From contig JBHGNT010000008.1 in NCBI GenBank assembly GCA_043228905.1, positions 19,344,001 through 19,408,000 of the forward strand: 64,000 nucleotides of DNA, read 5' to 3'. Under the pieces are notes generated by a model that was not told the origin of the DNA, searched no databases, and worked only from the letters and a program-made list of their open reading frames with translations. Shown here piece by piece: positions 43,588 through 55,135 of the stretch (position 1 is the first letter of the stretch; every line of letters starts with the position of its first letter). The position numbers and the translations under genes were made by a program. The DNA is from Azolla caroliniana. Taxonomy: Eukaryota; Polypodiophyta.

Positions 43588-45060
43588 TCATGCATCCAAC
43601 TTGTCGGTTGACAACACCTTGGTCAACATGTTCGATTCGTTCTCTTCCGTGTGGATCTTCAGTAGCACGAAGTCTTGGTCTTCTATTCTTTGCCAGAGCC
43701 ATTGGTATCTGCGATGGATGTGTTTCATGCTAGAGTGGTACACCATGTTCTTTGCAAGGTGGATGACACTTTGACTGTCATAGTAGAGCTGGAATTCCTC
43801 CTGTCGGATCCCTAGCTCTTCAATGAAGTCCTTCATCTAGAGTACTTCCTTGCCGGCTTCCACGGTTGCCATGTACTCCGCCTCTGTTGTCGACAATGCA
43901 ATGGACTTCTGTAGCCTTGACTGCAATGATACGGCTCCCCATGCATATGTCATGACGTATCCAGATGTAGACCGGATGATATCTACATCAGCCGACATGT
44001 TCGAATCCGTAAAGCCTTCCAGTAGGGGTTTACCGGAGCCGAATTGGAGGCACATGCTCAAGGTGCCTTTCAAGTATTGGACTATCCACTTGACAATGTC
44101 CTAGTGTTCTCTTCCTGGTTGACCACTTTGACTACATATTCGATATCCAACCGGGTACACACCATTGCGTACATCAAGCTTACGATGGTACATGCATATG
44201 GTACCTTTATCATCTCCGACTTCTCTACCTTTGTCTTCAGGCTCTGCTTTTTGGATAGTTTGTAGTTTGCCGGACGTGTTGACCTGACATGCACGGCCGT
44301 GACTTTGGATCCAATTTTTCTTTCTTGACCTTTGCTACATGCACGTAGGTGAGACAACCGAACACCTTCATATGCCGGTAAGACACGTCTTTACCGGTCC
44401 ATACTCTCTAATATCTATGATGTGTCTCCGTTCAAGGGTGTTGAGGGTGATCTATTTTTTGCATACGTCGCTGTCATCAACGCCTCAACCCAAAATGTCT
44501 TGGATAACTTAGCATGAGCTAGCATGCTCCGGACTCTCTCCATCACCGTCCGGTTCATCCTTTCGGCCAATCCGTTCAGCTCCGGTGTCTTCGGCACGGT
44601 AAATTCGAGCCGGATTCCTTTTGACCGGTAGTACTCCTCGAACTGCCCTCGATATTCTCCTCCATTGTCCGCTCGAACCATCTTCAGCATCCAGCCGGTT
44701 TCCCTTTCCACTCTCGCGGGGAACTCCTTGATGACGGTCAGTACCCGATCCTTCGTCTTCAGTGGTGAGACCCACAATTTCCGGCTGTGGTCATCTATGA
44801 TTGTCACGAAGTACTGTGATCCGGCATGGGAGTTCGTGTCCACTTGGCATACATCGGTATGCACAAGCTCCAACGGTTCTTTCCGTCTTGCCGGTGATCA
44901 GGTTCGGAAAGAGGTTCATTTTGCTTGCCGGCCAAACAGTCGGTGCACTTCTCAAACTGCACATCTTTCACCCCTTGAAGGAGGTTATCCTCGACAATTC
45001 TTCGCATCCCCCCAAATGAGGTCGTTGCCTCTAAGTCTCACATTGTTGTAACTTCCTCTC
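43588..45060 (-). pseudogene. Copia D pol fragments
   Basis: The minus strand holds a pre-integrase zinc region (44804-45007, CTDCLAGKQNE), integrase core (44415-44873, with ELVHTDVCQVD, FVTIIDDHSRKLW and VRADNGGEY) and RNase H (43588-44073, ALSTTEAEYMA). Most of the reverse transcriptase is missing; a remnant (LMYAMVCTRLDIEYVV) lies at 44082-44357. This is a different copia lineage from A and B, internally deleted and without a 5' LTR. Confidence 0.75.
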
Positions 45061-45250
45061 ATAGTGATAGTTGGAGTCTGTGGGCTCCCGTGGTTTTTTC
45101 CCGATTAGGGTTTTCCATGTTAACATTCAGTGTCATCTCTGTTATCTGTGTAAATGCATTGCTACTTTCTGTTTTATTTCTTCCATTGTGAGTTTGAGAC
45201 TCGGTGGTGGCCGAGCACTATTCCGCACAATCTCCTTGTTCATTGCTTCG
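45061..45250 (+). repeat. Probable LTR fragment of a further copia
   Basis: GATTAGGGTTTTCCATGTTAA followed by a T-rich stretch resembles the 3' part of Tork/Tnt1-like LTRs on the plus strand. No ends or partner copy were found. Confidence 0.35.
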
Positions 45251-46070
45251 ATCCATCATGGATCCTTGGCTGCCTCGGAAAAGGTTTCCGGTTCTTGGAC
45301 AGTCGCCACCTTCATCATAAAGGCATAGTGGTATGCCATATACTAATCGTAGCCGAATCGATTAATCGAGTTTTCTCTCAGGTGGAGCGACGAAGCTTCT
45401 CGTTTGTAGAGTCTAAGGCTTTCTTCGCTCCATTTGTCCAGATGGTTGGGATGTCTAGGTCTTCGAACTCATTGTCAAGGGAGGGAATCGAGTCGTTGTC
45501 AATTGGATCTTCATATTCTGACATATTGGCCTTCCCTTTGTCGAGTTTTGGACTCGGCCGAGATGTGCTTTGGTCACTCAGGGGCTCCTGTGGTCCACTA
45601 AGCCGTGTCGTAATCAGACTTTTCTTCAAACATGTGTCTGAGTCGAAATTCGTCTTCTATCTCTCGTTCGGTCGATTCCAGGTCAATTGGAGTTGAAATC
45701 GGAGTCATCTTTGGGTCGTACCAGGATGCCGACTCGTCGAAAATGACGTCTCGACTTACTTGAACTTTTCGGGTGCACCAGGATGCCAACTCGTCGAAAA
45801 ATATGTCTCGACTTACTCGAACTTTTCGGGTAGAAGGATTGTAACATTTGTACCCCTTTTGTTTGAGTGAGTACCCTATAAGGATACTTTTCTCCGACTT
45901 CGGGTCAAGCTTTTGATCGAGCCGAATATCCAGATATGTGATAGATTCGGCTTCTTTCCGAAGATCTTTACCCCATAAGTTGTACATCTGTTCATGACAT
46001 AGACAACTGTGTTAGCCGCTCCTACCTAGTAAGATTTCGGCAAGTTTTTCTCGTTTGTCATGGCCCTTGC
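45251..46070 (-). pseudogene. Copia integrase C-terminus and linker, probably element C
   Basis: The minus strand encodes KGYKCYNPSTRKVRVSRD and a RLSGPQEPLSDQST linker closely related to copia A (40320-40560). A 60-base internal duplication (VRVSRD ... FDE block twice, near 45730-45830) and several stops show decay. Confidence 0.7.
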
Positions 46071-46142
46071 TACCTCTTGTAGAGAATGTGACTCGAACCT
46101 CTAACCTATAACACACCCAATATGTAGTATTAGATAAACCAT

Positions 46143-46270
46143 TTGGAAACCCTTAAGTTATATGTAAATTGTATAGGGTTAATATTGTATATTTGGAAAC
46201 CTTTACATTATATGTACATTGTATATGGTTAATATTGTATAGCATATTGGAAACCTTTACGTTATATGAT
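46143..46270. repeat. Tandem repeat, 50-54-bp unit
   Basis: Three copies of TTGGAAACC..TTA..TTATATG begin at 46143, 46193 and 46247, each followed by GGTTAATATTGTATA. The array sits at the junction between the C/E fragments and copia F. Confidence 0.75.
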
Positions 46271-48372
46271 TCTGCCAACAACACGGCATACGACGGCACA
46301 CCACAGTCTGGAGCAGAACGGAATTGCCGTGTGGATGAATTAGACAATTCAAGAAAGGATAGTTCCATGCTTCAACACTCTGGACTATCGGATGGCTTCT
46401 AGGCAGAGGCACCACTTACGACAATACACATAATCAATATGTTGCCTAGTAGGCCTCTAGGACTTCGGATACCTCAGGAACTATGGAACGGCAACAAGCC
46501 GAATTACGACAAGCTGGGTGCAAGGCATATACCGTCATATCGAAAGACGATCGCCGCACACTTGCACCAATGTCCAGGAAATGCATTTTCCCCGATTACG
46601 GACCAGATGGAGAAATCGACTATCGACTCTAGGACCTCGAGCACAGACAGATCATCCGAAGTTCGGACGTAGTGTTCAATGAGTCAGCCATGCATCAATC
46701 GGCCGAAAAGCCAATCGAAGTCCAAAGGGTAATTTTTTCGAATGTGCCAAACCTTCACAAAGGCCCAACACACAACACAAGATCGGGTTCACAGGTAGCC
46801 GAAACCTCTAGTACCAACTCGGTAGAATCTAACTTGGCACAGTCGAATGTTTCGGCTTCTGACCATCCGACTTGGACACCTGATGCGACTAGTCTAGTCA
46901 TACCTCGAAGATCTGAGAGACTGTCGTAGCCCCTGGAGAGATACTCTCCTGAAATCTTCTTTACGGATGTCGGAGAACCGACTTCATATGAAGAAGCATA
47001 TACATCTACTGATTCGGCCAATTGGCATCTGGCAATAGAGTTCGAGATGAACTACATTCGAGCAAACCAAACTTGGGACTTGGTCGAACTACCGAAAAAT
47101 CAACGTACTCCTCCATGCAAATGGGTCTATAGAATTAATGAGATGTTCGAGTTGGCCATCGCAAAATTCAAGGCTTGACTAGTTGCGAAAGGGTTTCAAC
47201 ATGAATATGTGTTGATTTCGACGAAATATTTTCACCAGTGGCGAAAATGACGACCCTTAGACTCATGCTCAACTTCGTGGCAGCCGAGGACTTAGAGCTG
47301 GTTCAGTTAGATGCCAAAACTGCATTCCTCCATGGTGATCTAGAGGAGGAACTTTATATGGAACAACCGAAAGGCTTCGTCGCACCCGGCCAAGAATATC
47401 TAGTCTACCAACTCAAGAAGAGTCTTTACGGGCTGAAACAGGCACCGCGGCAGTGGTATAAGAAGTTCGATGACTTCATTCAGTCGGTCGGCTTCTCAAA
47501 GAGTGATGCGGACCACTATCTCTTCACGAAAACTACTCAAGATGGGTCACCCATCTTCCTCATCATCTATGTGGACGACACGCTAATCTCCAGTCGGCAA
47601 GTCGGAGAGTTTGCCAAACTCGTTTGGCAACTACGGCTAATGTTTTCCATGAAGGACCTTGGTCCAGCAAGACACATTCTCGGCATGAAGATTAGTCGAA
47701 ATCAAAATCAAAATCGAAGACAATTGTTTCTGTCCCAATCCGACTATATTAGACGTGTCCTCGAACACTTCAACATGCAATCGGAAAAATCTGTTTCGAC
47801 CCTGCCCCCCATTAGCCTTCGACTATCTCACCAAGACTGTCTAACATCTGATTCAAAGGGTGAAACTATGAAATCGGTACAATATGCACCGGTAGTCGGC
47901 TCCTTGATGTACGTGATGGTCGCTACACAGCTTGACATTGCTCACACCGTAGGATTCATCAGCAGATTCATGCACAACCCTAGCCGATCGCATGGGAATG
48001 CAGTAAAGCATGTGTTCAGATATCTGGTGGGCACAAAAGACCTTGGCATTCTATTCGGTCCGAATGACACTTCAAGCGTAGTCGGTTACACTGACTCGGA
48101 CTTTGCCGGCTGTGTGGACAGTCGAAAATCGACAATTTGATACTGCTTTGAGTTCAGCAATGGAGCAATCTCGTGGAAATCAAAACTTCAGGAGTGCACA
48201 TTTTGCTCTGTCGAAAAATCTGGTTCACCGCAACGCCTCGAAGCACATCGACTTTCGATATCACTTTGTTCGAGACTGCATAAGTTCAGGGAAAATCGGC
48301 CTCAAGAAGATATCTATAGCCTATAATGTTGCAGACGGGATGACCAGGTGTCTTTCAGTACATCGATTCTGA
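46271..48372 (+). pseudogene. Copia F pol, 5' truncated
   Basis: Integrase remnants (46271-46665, including LHHSGLSDGFW-like and NMLPSRPLGL words) are frame-shifted. Reverse transcriptase is open at 47238-48140 (FLHGDLEEELYMEQP, LIIYVDDTLIS) and RNase H ends at 48372 (KHIDFRYHFVRD). A TGA precedes the RT where KARLVAKG would be expected. Gag, 5' LTR and primer site are absent. Lineage differs from A, B and D. Confidence 0.8.
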
Positions 48373-48879
48373 TCCCTTTGGCACCAGATGGGTGTAACGA
48401 AGAATCAATCCGATTAAGTCGGACACTTAGGATGTTTTCGAACAGTCGACTTCGACAGTTCGAAGTTCGGCTTTAGTTTCCCCAACCTCGGCCAGTTCGA
48501 CCTTTAGTTTTTCGAAGTTCATCGACTCGAACGGAATTTCGATTTGTTCGAAAACTTTGTATCAATCTTTATTGTACATTTATTTTGATTTACATAATTT
48601 CGATGTATATGCCCATTATGGGGGAGTGTTGAATGCGGGTCTCTAATGAAGTATTCACATTGTCTCCTTTTGTACACACTAGGTTTAGGCTATTTATGTA
48701 AATAGTAAGAAGGGTAGTTGCCCTAAGTCAGTCAGTACATAAACTGACTTTGTAACCTAGTTTTGTGGTTTATATAATTTAGTTCATCTTGTGCCCAACG
48801 TCTCTCTCTCTCTCTTGCGTTCTAAGTGGCTCATTGTCTCTGTTGCCATCAATGCTTGCATCCACTTATGATCCTCACC
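48373..48879 (+). repeat. Copia F 3' region and 3' LTR
   Basis: The untranslated tail is rich in TTCGA words. A polypurine tract ATGGGGGAG directly precedes TGTTGAATGCGGG at 48627, where the LTR begins. The LTR end is unclear, near a (CT)n run at about 48806; a further minus-strand copia scrap (CKHWWMQ-like) follows at 48830-48880. Confidence 0.6.
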
Positions 48880-49712
48880 TTAGGAGAGTGTTGATTTGTT
48901 TCGCACTAGACGACCGCGTCTCCAACACCCCATTCTGTCGAACTCTCTAGGATTGTTCCTACCATCTTGCCATTGGTAGGAGTTGCATTCTCGTGTCATT
49001 GGTAGGAGTTGCACCATTTCATCATCATCGATGACGACGTTGATCGATCCAAGGGCGTCACACAACTCCTTAATCTTCAAGGTATAGCTAGTGATCGACA
49101 TATCCCTCTGTTGCATGTTATTCAACTCCTGTCGAAGCTGGAGCTTTCGTGCAGCCGTATTGACCGCAAAAATCTTCTTGAGATTGCCCCAAGCTTCTTT
49201 CGGCATTTTTGACTCTCGATTATAGCCAAGCATGTGATCATGAACGCATGATGCAAGGCAATACAACGCACGACTTGTGACCTGCTCCCACGTTGGGTAG
49301 TCGGCATGTGTTGGGTTGAGTTGCGTTTCGTGAGCTCCTTCGATATAGTTCTAGTAACCTTGTCTGACAAGGTATTGACACATCTTGTATTCCCAAGATG
49401 CAAAGTTTGTCCTGTCGAGCTTCTTCGTAGGAAGAGTGCTTCCCATATGAGTATTCATGGTGTCGATTTCTTTCTTTGTTGCTTGAACTGGTTCTAACAA
49501 TCGTCAGTGTTGTGTATTCCCAAGATGCAAAGTTTGTCCTGTCGAGCTTCTCCATAGGAAGAGAGCTTCCGATATGAGTATTCATGGTGTCGATTTCTTT
49601 CTTTGTTGCTTGAACTAGTTCTAACGATCGTCGGTGTTGTGTATTCCCAAGATGCAAAGTTTGTCTTGTTGAGCTTCTCCGTAGGAAGAGCGCTTCCCAT
49701 ATGAGTATTCAT
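48880..49712 (-). pseudogene. Copia C gag with triplicated N-terminus
   Basis: The minus strand shows gag blocks MPKEAWGNLKKIF and RKLQLRQELNNMQQRDMSI. The N-terminal MNTHMGS..LPTEKL block plus preceding leader occurs three times in tandem, with GTATTCCCAAGATGCAAAG at about 49387, 49513 and 49641 (period 126-128). Zinc knuckle and pol are separated from it by copia F. Confidence 0.75.
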
Positions 49713-49809
49713 GGTGTCGATTTCTTTCTTTGTTGCTTGAACCGGTTCTGACGATTGTCGGCGTTGTGATCACAACACAGTTGAGCGAGTTTGATCAGAT
49801 AACCACACA

Positions 49810-49820
49810 CTATGATACCA
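49810..49820 (-). other. Copia C primer binding site, degenerate
   Basis: The minus strand reads TGGTATCATAG next to the LTR, one change from the initiator-Met primer pattern TGGTATCAGAG. Confidence 0.7.
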
Positions 49821-49892
49821 TGTAAAGAAGGTGAGACGTAGGTGGTGCTATGCAATGGAAGCGAACTCTGTGTGTGTGAGTACACGTAAGGC

Positions 49893-49957
<65 letters not shown>

Positions 49958-50145
49958 CGAACAAGAAGTTGTATGAGTAAAAATTGAATTACATCCAACT
50001 AATAAATAAGTTACAAAAGGTTGGTTTAAATACCAATTGATCTAGGGCAAGTGCCCTTTCTATTAATTACAAATCTAGCCTAGTATGATGTCCACTGGCT
50101 AGTGTGACATTGTCTCTATGGGGAAGTTGAGTTTGATTCTCAACA
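49821..50145 (-). repeat. Copia C 5' LTR
   Basis: This 325-base LTR runs from TGTAAAGAAGGTGAG to GATTCTCAACA and contains a (GA)n tract at about 49897-49955. It is followed by AAAGG, the duplication shared with 12710-12714. Confidence 0.8.
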
Positions 50146-50150
50146 AAAGG

Positions 50151-52095
50151 AAAATATAACTACTTTGTAGCCATAGAATGTGAGTTTATAGGAGTAAACA
50201 TCATACACATGGGATTCATTGCCATTTATACAAATTGGCTAGGTAGCATAGAACCCCCACCCTTGGGAAGAAATATCCCAACAACATAAGACATCCCAAC
50301 AACCCCCCCTCCCCTTGGGAAAGGATAACATGTCGACCTTGGATGAGAATACAACACTCGCTTAAAGAGAAGGAGCTCCCAAGCCGAACATAAATTAGAA
50401 AACCCTAGTTTCCATGATGGAAAAAGGTAGTCCGGCTAGTATCCCAACACAAGTGAGAGTGGTAAGTCCACCCATATTAACAAATTGGTCCCGAAATTCA
50501 AAATATTTAGTGACACCTATGATCAAGTAGAGTGCTTCAAGAAAATCACTCAAGCATATGAGCCATCATAAACATAATGAGAGAAGTCCTACATGTTTTA
50601 CCTAAGATTGAGAGGACTTTATTGCTAGTTTTGTCTTACAAGGGTTCAAGTGAAACATGATCAACCACTTGTGTTTGCTCAAACAAGAAGCAAATGCTAT
50701 CATGTGTAATTAAATAAGATACCAAAAGTCTACACAACATGTGTAAACCAAGAGAACAATATGTTCTTTGATGGCAAAGTCATGAACCTAGTTTATTTTT
50801 GGTTTGTACAATCCTATCTTACATAAATTCCTAGTTGCAAAAGGCCCACATGGTGAGGGAAATTTTGAGCAAGTAGGAATATATAATTGTACTATTAACA
50901 AATAAACCCTAGGATTATATGAGCCCCTCACTATTAAACAAATACAACACATGTTTTAACAAAAAACGCCCACGACAATAATTTGGTTTTAACAAGATCC
51001 AGTTTGTGGGGTGCCTTGACGATAAAAACATGACTGCCATGAAACTACTCTTTGTCATTCCATCGAAGGTAGGTGTGAAAGTAGTTACTTGTGCTCAATG
51101 GATAGAGTGAAACCTATGTATCTTACCCCAACCCTTGTGCTAAAATCAATCCAATGAAAGAATATGATAACTTCATCCAAGAGGTGCAACAACAATGAAT
51201 GAAGTAAGCAGCTTAGAGTTTGACCAATGTAGTGAAATACGGGATCATATAACTCACGAATGAGCATAATCATTAGTTTATTGTTATGTATGTTAAATTG
51301 TTTATCATTTTGCAGTGTGGGAGGGTTTACAATCACACTACGACTTCATGGTCAAGAGTGATCCCGTAAAATTATTTCAGCATGAACTTGCTAATATCTG
51401 CAATTCAATAGTTGTTACTTGATGGTCTAAAGGGATGGTAGTGTTTGTCTCTCCCTATCCATTAGGGGACTAGCGCATGTAGGTGATCCTTGGGGAGTAG
51501 CTCCATGTACAAGTGATGTGTTCTCACTTAAGGCTTGGGTGTTATTATTGTTTCCTCTTAAAGGTTGTAGGAAAGTTCCTTGTCTAAGTGCTCTCTCCTC
51601 TTCATCTTTTCGAGGCATGTGCATGTCATTATAATTAACCTATAACTGGTTGTATGTTGTTGTTAAGTTTCCTATGAGACATCCAACATTATCATACCCT
51701 TGCCAATGACCGTTTTATTTACTCTAACCTAGCTAGTAGGGGTATTCCATGCACTAGAGGTTCTCCCCTCTAGTGTTGGCCTTATTATATCTTGCAATAT
51801 TTCCCTCGAAAGTGGTTCTTTGACTTTATACCATTATGCGAAGAATGTTGTGGAATTCACCAAGATTTTGGGCTTCCAATGGGGTGGGTAGAGGTGAAGT
51901 CCTCAAATTAGAAGACGTTAGCACAATAAATATATGTTTTCGGCATAATCTGCAACAGGCGAGCGAATCCATTCCAAATTATGGTTTCCATGCGAATGCG
52001 GTGCCAGAAACCGATGGCCAAAGTGTTTTTTCCGAACATGCAAGTCAATCTCATACTCTGGAGTGTGTATGTCCAAGGAGCACTAGCAGGTTGGA
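50151..52095. other. Intergenic, no gene seen
   Basis: AT-rich DNA with a C-rich patch near 50250-50330. No open frame with family features, and no LTR or RNA gene, was recognised. Confidence 0.55.
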
Positions 52096-52128
52096 TTAGG
52101 GTTAGGGTTAGGGTTAGGGTTAGGGTTA
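52096..52128 (+). repeat. Interstitial (TTAGGG)5
   Basis: Five perfect TTAGGG units plus TTA lie 107 bases before the ATG of the hydrolase gene. The reverse strand contains AACCCTAA telo-box words, which occur in plant promoters. The unit is six bases, not the seven-base TTTAGGG common in plants. Confidence 0.9.
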
Positions 52129-52234
52129 AAGGAAAAGGGAAGGAGGGGTAGTTTGGGAAATAAAGGAAAATACGGATGGATTTATTGGGAGAAATACGAA
52201 TACATACGAGAAAAACACAGATACCGATACGGAT

Positions 52235-55135
52235 ATGGCGAGCAGGAAATACGAATACGAATACGAATACGAGATACGGCGTCGTGGCCCCGACCCCGCC
52301 CGATCTGTGCTGCTGGTGATCGATATGCAGGAGTACTTCAGAGAGATCGCCTCTCCTATCCTCCCTTCCCTGCAGAGCACCATCGCTATCTGCCGTGGAG
52401 CTTGTATCCCTGTTGTATATACTCGCCACTCCCACAAGGACCCCTCTGACCATGGCATGCTCGGAGAGTGGTGGCCGTCCCTCATCCACCATGACACCCC
52501 TGAAGCTCAGCTCCTTCCAGAGGTACGACTTCTACGACTTCAACCCTTCTTCTTTCTTATGCCTATGGATATGCTTCTTACCGTTTGCAGGTGTGTTTTA
52601 TGCATGCCTGTATGTATGTGTAGCCGCATAGGACCATGTGTATGTGTGCATGCCTATATGTTGAGGGCCTATAATCATGTCTATGTATATGCCTATGTGT
52701 TGATGGCCTATGACCTTGTGTATGTGTATGTATGCATAGTCTTATTCATATGCATACATACTCCTATGTGTATGATGATGCCTATGCATATACATACTTT
52801 TATGTGTATATGCTTATTACCATGTATTTATGGATATGCGTATGTGTATGTTCATTACCATACCTATTCGTATGTCTATGGCTATGGGAATGCTTATATC
52901 TATGAAGATGCTTTAGCGATATGTATGTATGTATGCATGCAATTTTACCATGTATGTATGTTGATGGCCTATAACCATGTCTATGTATATGCCTATGTGT
53001 TGATGGCCTATGACCTTGTGTATTTGTATGTATACATAGGCTTATTCATATGCATACTCCTATGTGTATGATAATGCCAATGCACATACATACTTTTATG
53101 TGTATATACTTAATTTCCATGTATTTATGGATATGCGTATGTGTATGTTCATTACTGTACATATTTGTATGTCCATGGCTATGAAAATGCTTTGGCGATA
53201 TGTATGTATGCATGCATGCAATATTACCATGCGTATCTCACCTAGACAGGTATGTGGACTCTTTCCAAACAATGGGAGAAAAATAGCAGTCTAATATTGT
53301 GATTTTTTAGAGAGACATCTAATTCAGGCTGCAAACTGAGTTGTTGTCATCCATATAATTTCAGTTGGCTGGAGATGCATTTCACATGGTAATCACTTAT
53401 CGCCCCAATGAATGATATGGGAGAGTAGATATGATGATTGCTTATTACTAAAAGCGTGTAGATACAACTAAATCCCCATTTTAAACCATACAAGGAGGAT
53501 TGAGGATGAGAGAAACAAGAAGAAATAAAAAAAACAAAAATACAATGGGAGTACCTCCACGTGGTCTCTATAGAGAGCCACAAAATTCTCTCCAAGAGAT
53601 GTACAAAGGGAGCTATTTATGTAACTGCTTTGATGGCCCATTCTCTATTTCAAAAGCATGCAATCATACATGAAAATTAGCATTCTCTCTGATTGATTTG
53701 GGATGTTAGTAGTTACACAACTGTGTTGGTCTTGGGTCATGTGCGACACTCTTCTTATGTTGTTATTGTAATACTCTAGGACCAGCAGTGCAATTGTATA
53801 GGACTGGATTTCAGACCAAAAGAAAATGAACAAACCAAATCAATCACGAGGAGCAAATTGAGTTTTCAGATGTTCAAGATAGAGGTGGAGCAAAGAGATG
53901 TGGGGCAGATGATAGTGCAAGTATTTCTGCATCCAAATCTTTTTTGACCAGATTAAACAATCAAAATTTTATCGCAGAAACAAGACAACTTGAAATTTAC
54001 CAGTTTCTAGATGACAAACATAGCCAAGTCTAGTCTAATGCTCATAGTATCACGGAAATATGTTGTGAAAAAAGGATATTAGAATGCCAGTATTATCTAA
54101 TATCACATGAATTTGATGTAAACAACGTGATTAATATTCATGAAAACTCTTGGAAAGGCTAGAGTCGCCCTCAACACAACCAGAAATCCATACTATTCCA
54201 ATCATGTCTACCTTACGACGGGGTTTTTGGGTGTCTGCAACGTGGGGCGAACCATACACTACTGTTCACAGGTAGTTTATCAGTAGTGTAGAGTTTTTTT
54301 CATAAGAATGTGAAAAGAGAACAAAGGGCACAAGGATAGGTAGTCCTACCTATTATAACAGTTAATCATAGGTCAATGTCCAGACTGTAACCATCCAGAT
54401 TAGGCAAAGCCATCAAATAACGTAGTGGAACAAATGTAGTCTATTCTTAACTAGACTAAGGCGCAAGTGTAGTTACATGCATTCCTGACCATAACAATGA
54501 GGACAAGCTGTCAAAAGTCCATACATTTTCTGATGTCTTTCACAATGCATGGTGACCTATGATCCAGAGTGCTGATCTTGTTGGAGGAGTGCAATCAACT
54601 TACATGGGGAGGAAATAAGTTTTGATTGCATCTTGTTACCCACAATGGGACTTCTAAAGAATTATGAAAAAGGACCATTTATAGTTGGGTCATATCAAGG
54701 TATTTGGTATAATGATCAATCAAGCATGATTCCTTTTCATGCCTTTGTGCAGTTTTTTCCTTCAATTTCTTTCCTTATTGACTACAGCATATTTTGCAAC
54801 CTAATGATTATCATCATCGTTGTGCATTTCAGGTTAACAGAACGAGCGATGATAAACTGGTTGAGAAGCACACTTATAGTGCTTTCTATGATACCGACCT
54901 AGAAAGCTTCTTGAAGAAATCAGAGAGAACAGAAGTAATCGTGACAGGAGTTATGACGAATCTATGCTGTGAGACCACTGCTAGGGATGCATTCATCAGG
55001 GGTTTCCGAGTCTTTTTCTCAACTGATGCAACAGCAACTTCCAATCATGATTTGCACTCTTCCACTTTGAAGAATTTAGCCTATGGTTTTGCATACCTCG
55101 TGGATTGTAAGAGGTTGAAATCATATCTTTCCTAG
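52235..55135 (+). CDS. Isochorismatase-family hydrolase (nicotinamidase-like)
   Basis: Two exons, 52235-52522 and 54833-55135, joined in phase 0 across GT-AG, give 196 residues. The fold signature is clear: [12 protein letters not shown] (candidate catalytic Asp30), KHTYSAFY (candidate Lys108) and [18 protein letters not shown] (candidate nucleophile Cys141/142), the D-K-C triad of cysteine hydrolases. [19 protein letters not shown] is typical of the plant isochorismatase-like group (At3g16190 type), for which the substrate is not settled; soluble and probably cytosolic. The N-terminus carries an unusual KYEYEYEYE run encoded by GAATAC repeats. The start at 52235 is the first in-frame ATG. 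The 2.3-kb intron is filled with TATG-rich repeats. Confidence 0.85.
52663..53190 (+). repeat. Direct duplication of TATG-rich DNA in the intron
   Basis: Two copies of about 230 bases, 52663-52893 and 52964-53190, share GTCTATGTATATGCCTATG and many more words at about 90 percent identity. Both consist of degenerate TATG/CATA repeats that keep a spurious frame open after exon 1. Confidence 0.75.

Larger units (their letters stand above)
12710..50150 (-). mobile_element. Outer copia retrotransposon C with all nested insertions
   Basis: The pile is bounded by the 5-bp direct repeat AAAGG at 12710-12714 and 50146-50150. Just inside, the left LTR start (12715) and the right LTR start (49821) share the same beginning, TGTAAAGAAGGTGAGACGTA, and the right LTR ends in CTCAACA. 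Element C lies on the minus strand: LTR 49821-50145, degenerate initiator-Met primer site, gag remnant 48880-49712, and pol fragments around 45.3-46.0 and 43.25-43.39 kb. Everything else between is later insertions (copia F, D, B, A, the terminal-inverted-repeat element and gypsy). The left part of C was lost by a deletion described under 12715-13153. Assigning the 43-46 kb pol fragments to C is inference. Confidence 0.7.

Noticed and set aside
52523-53071. Extension of hydrolase exon 1 into a 278-codon frame
   Set aside because: After the GTACGA donor the translation is tyrosine-cysteine low complexity from TATG repeats, while splicing to 54833 restores the family sequence in phase.
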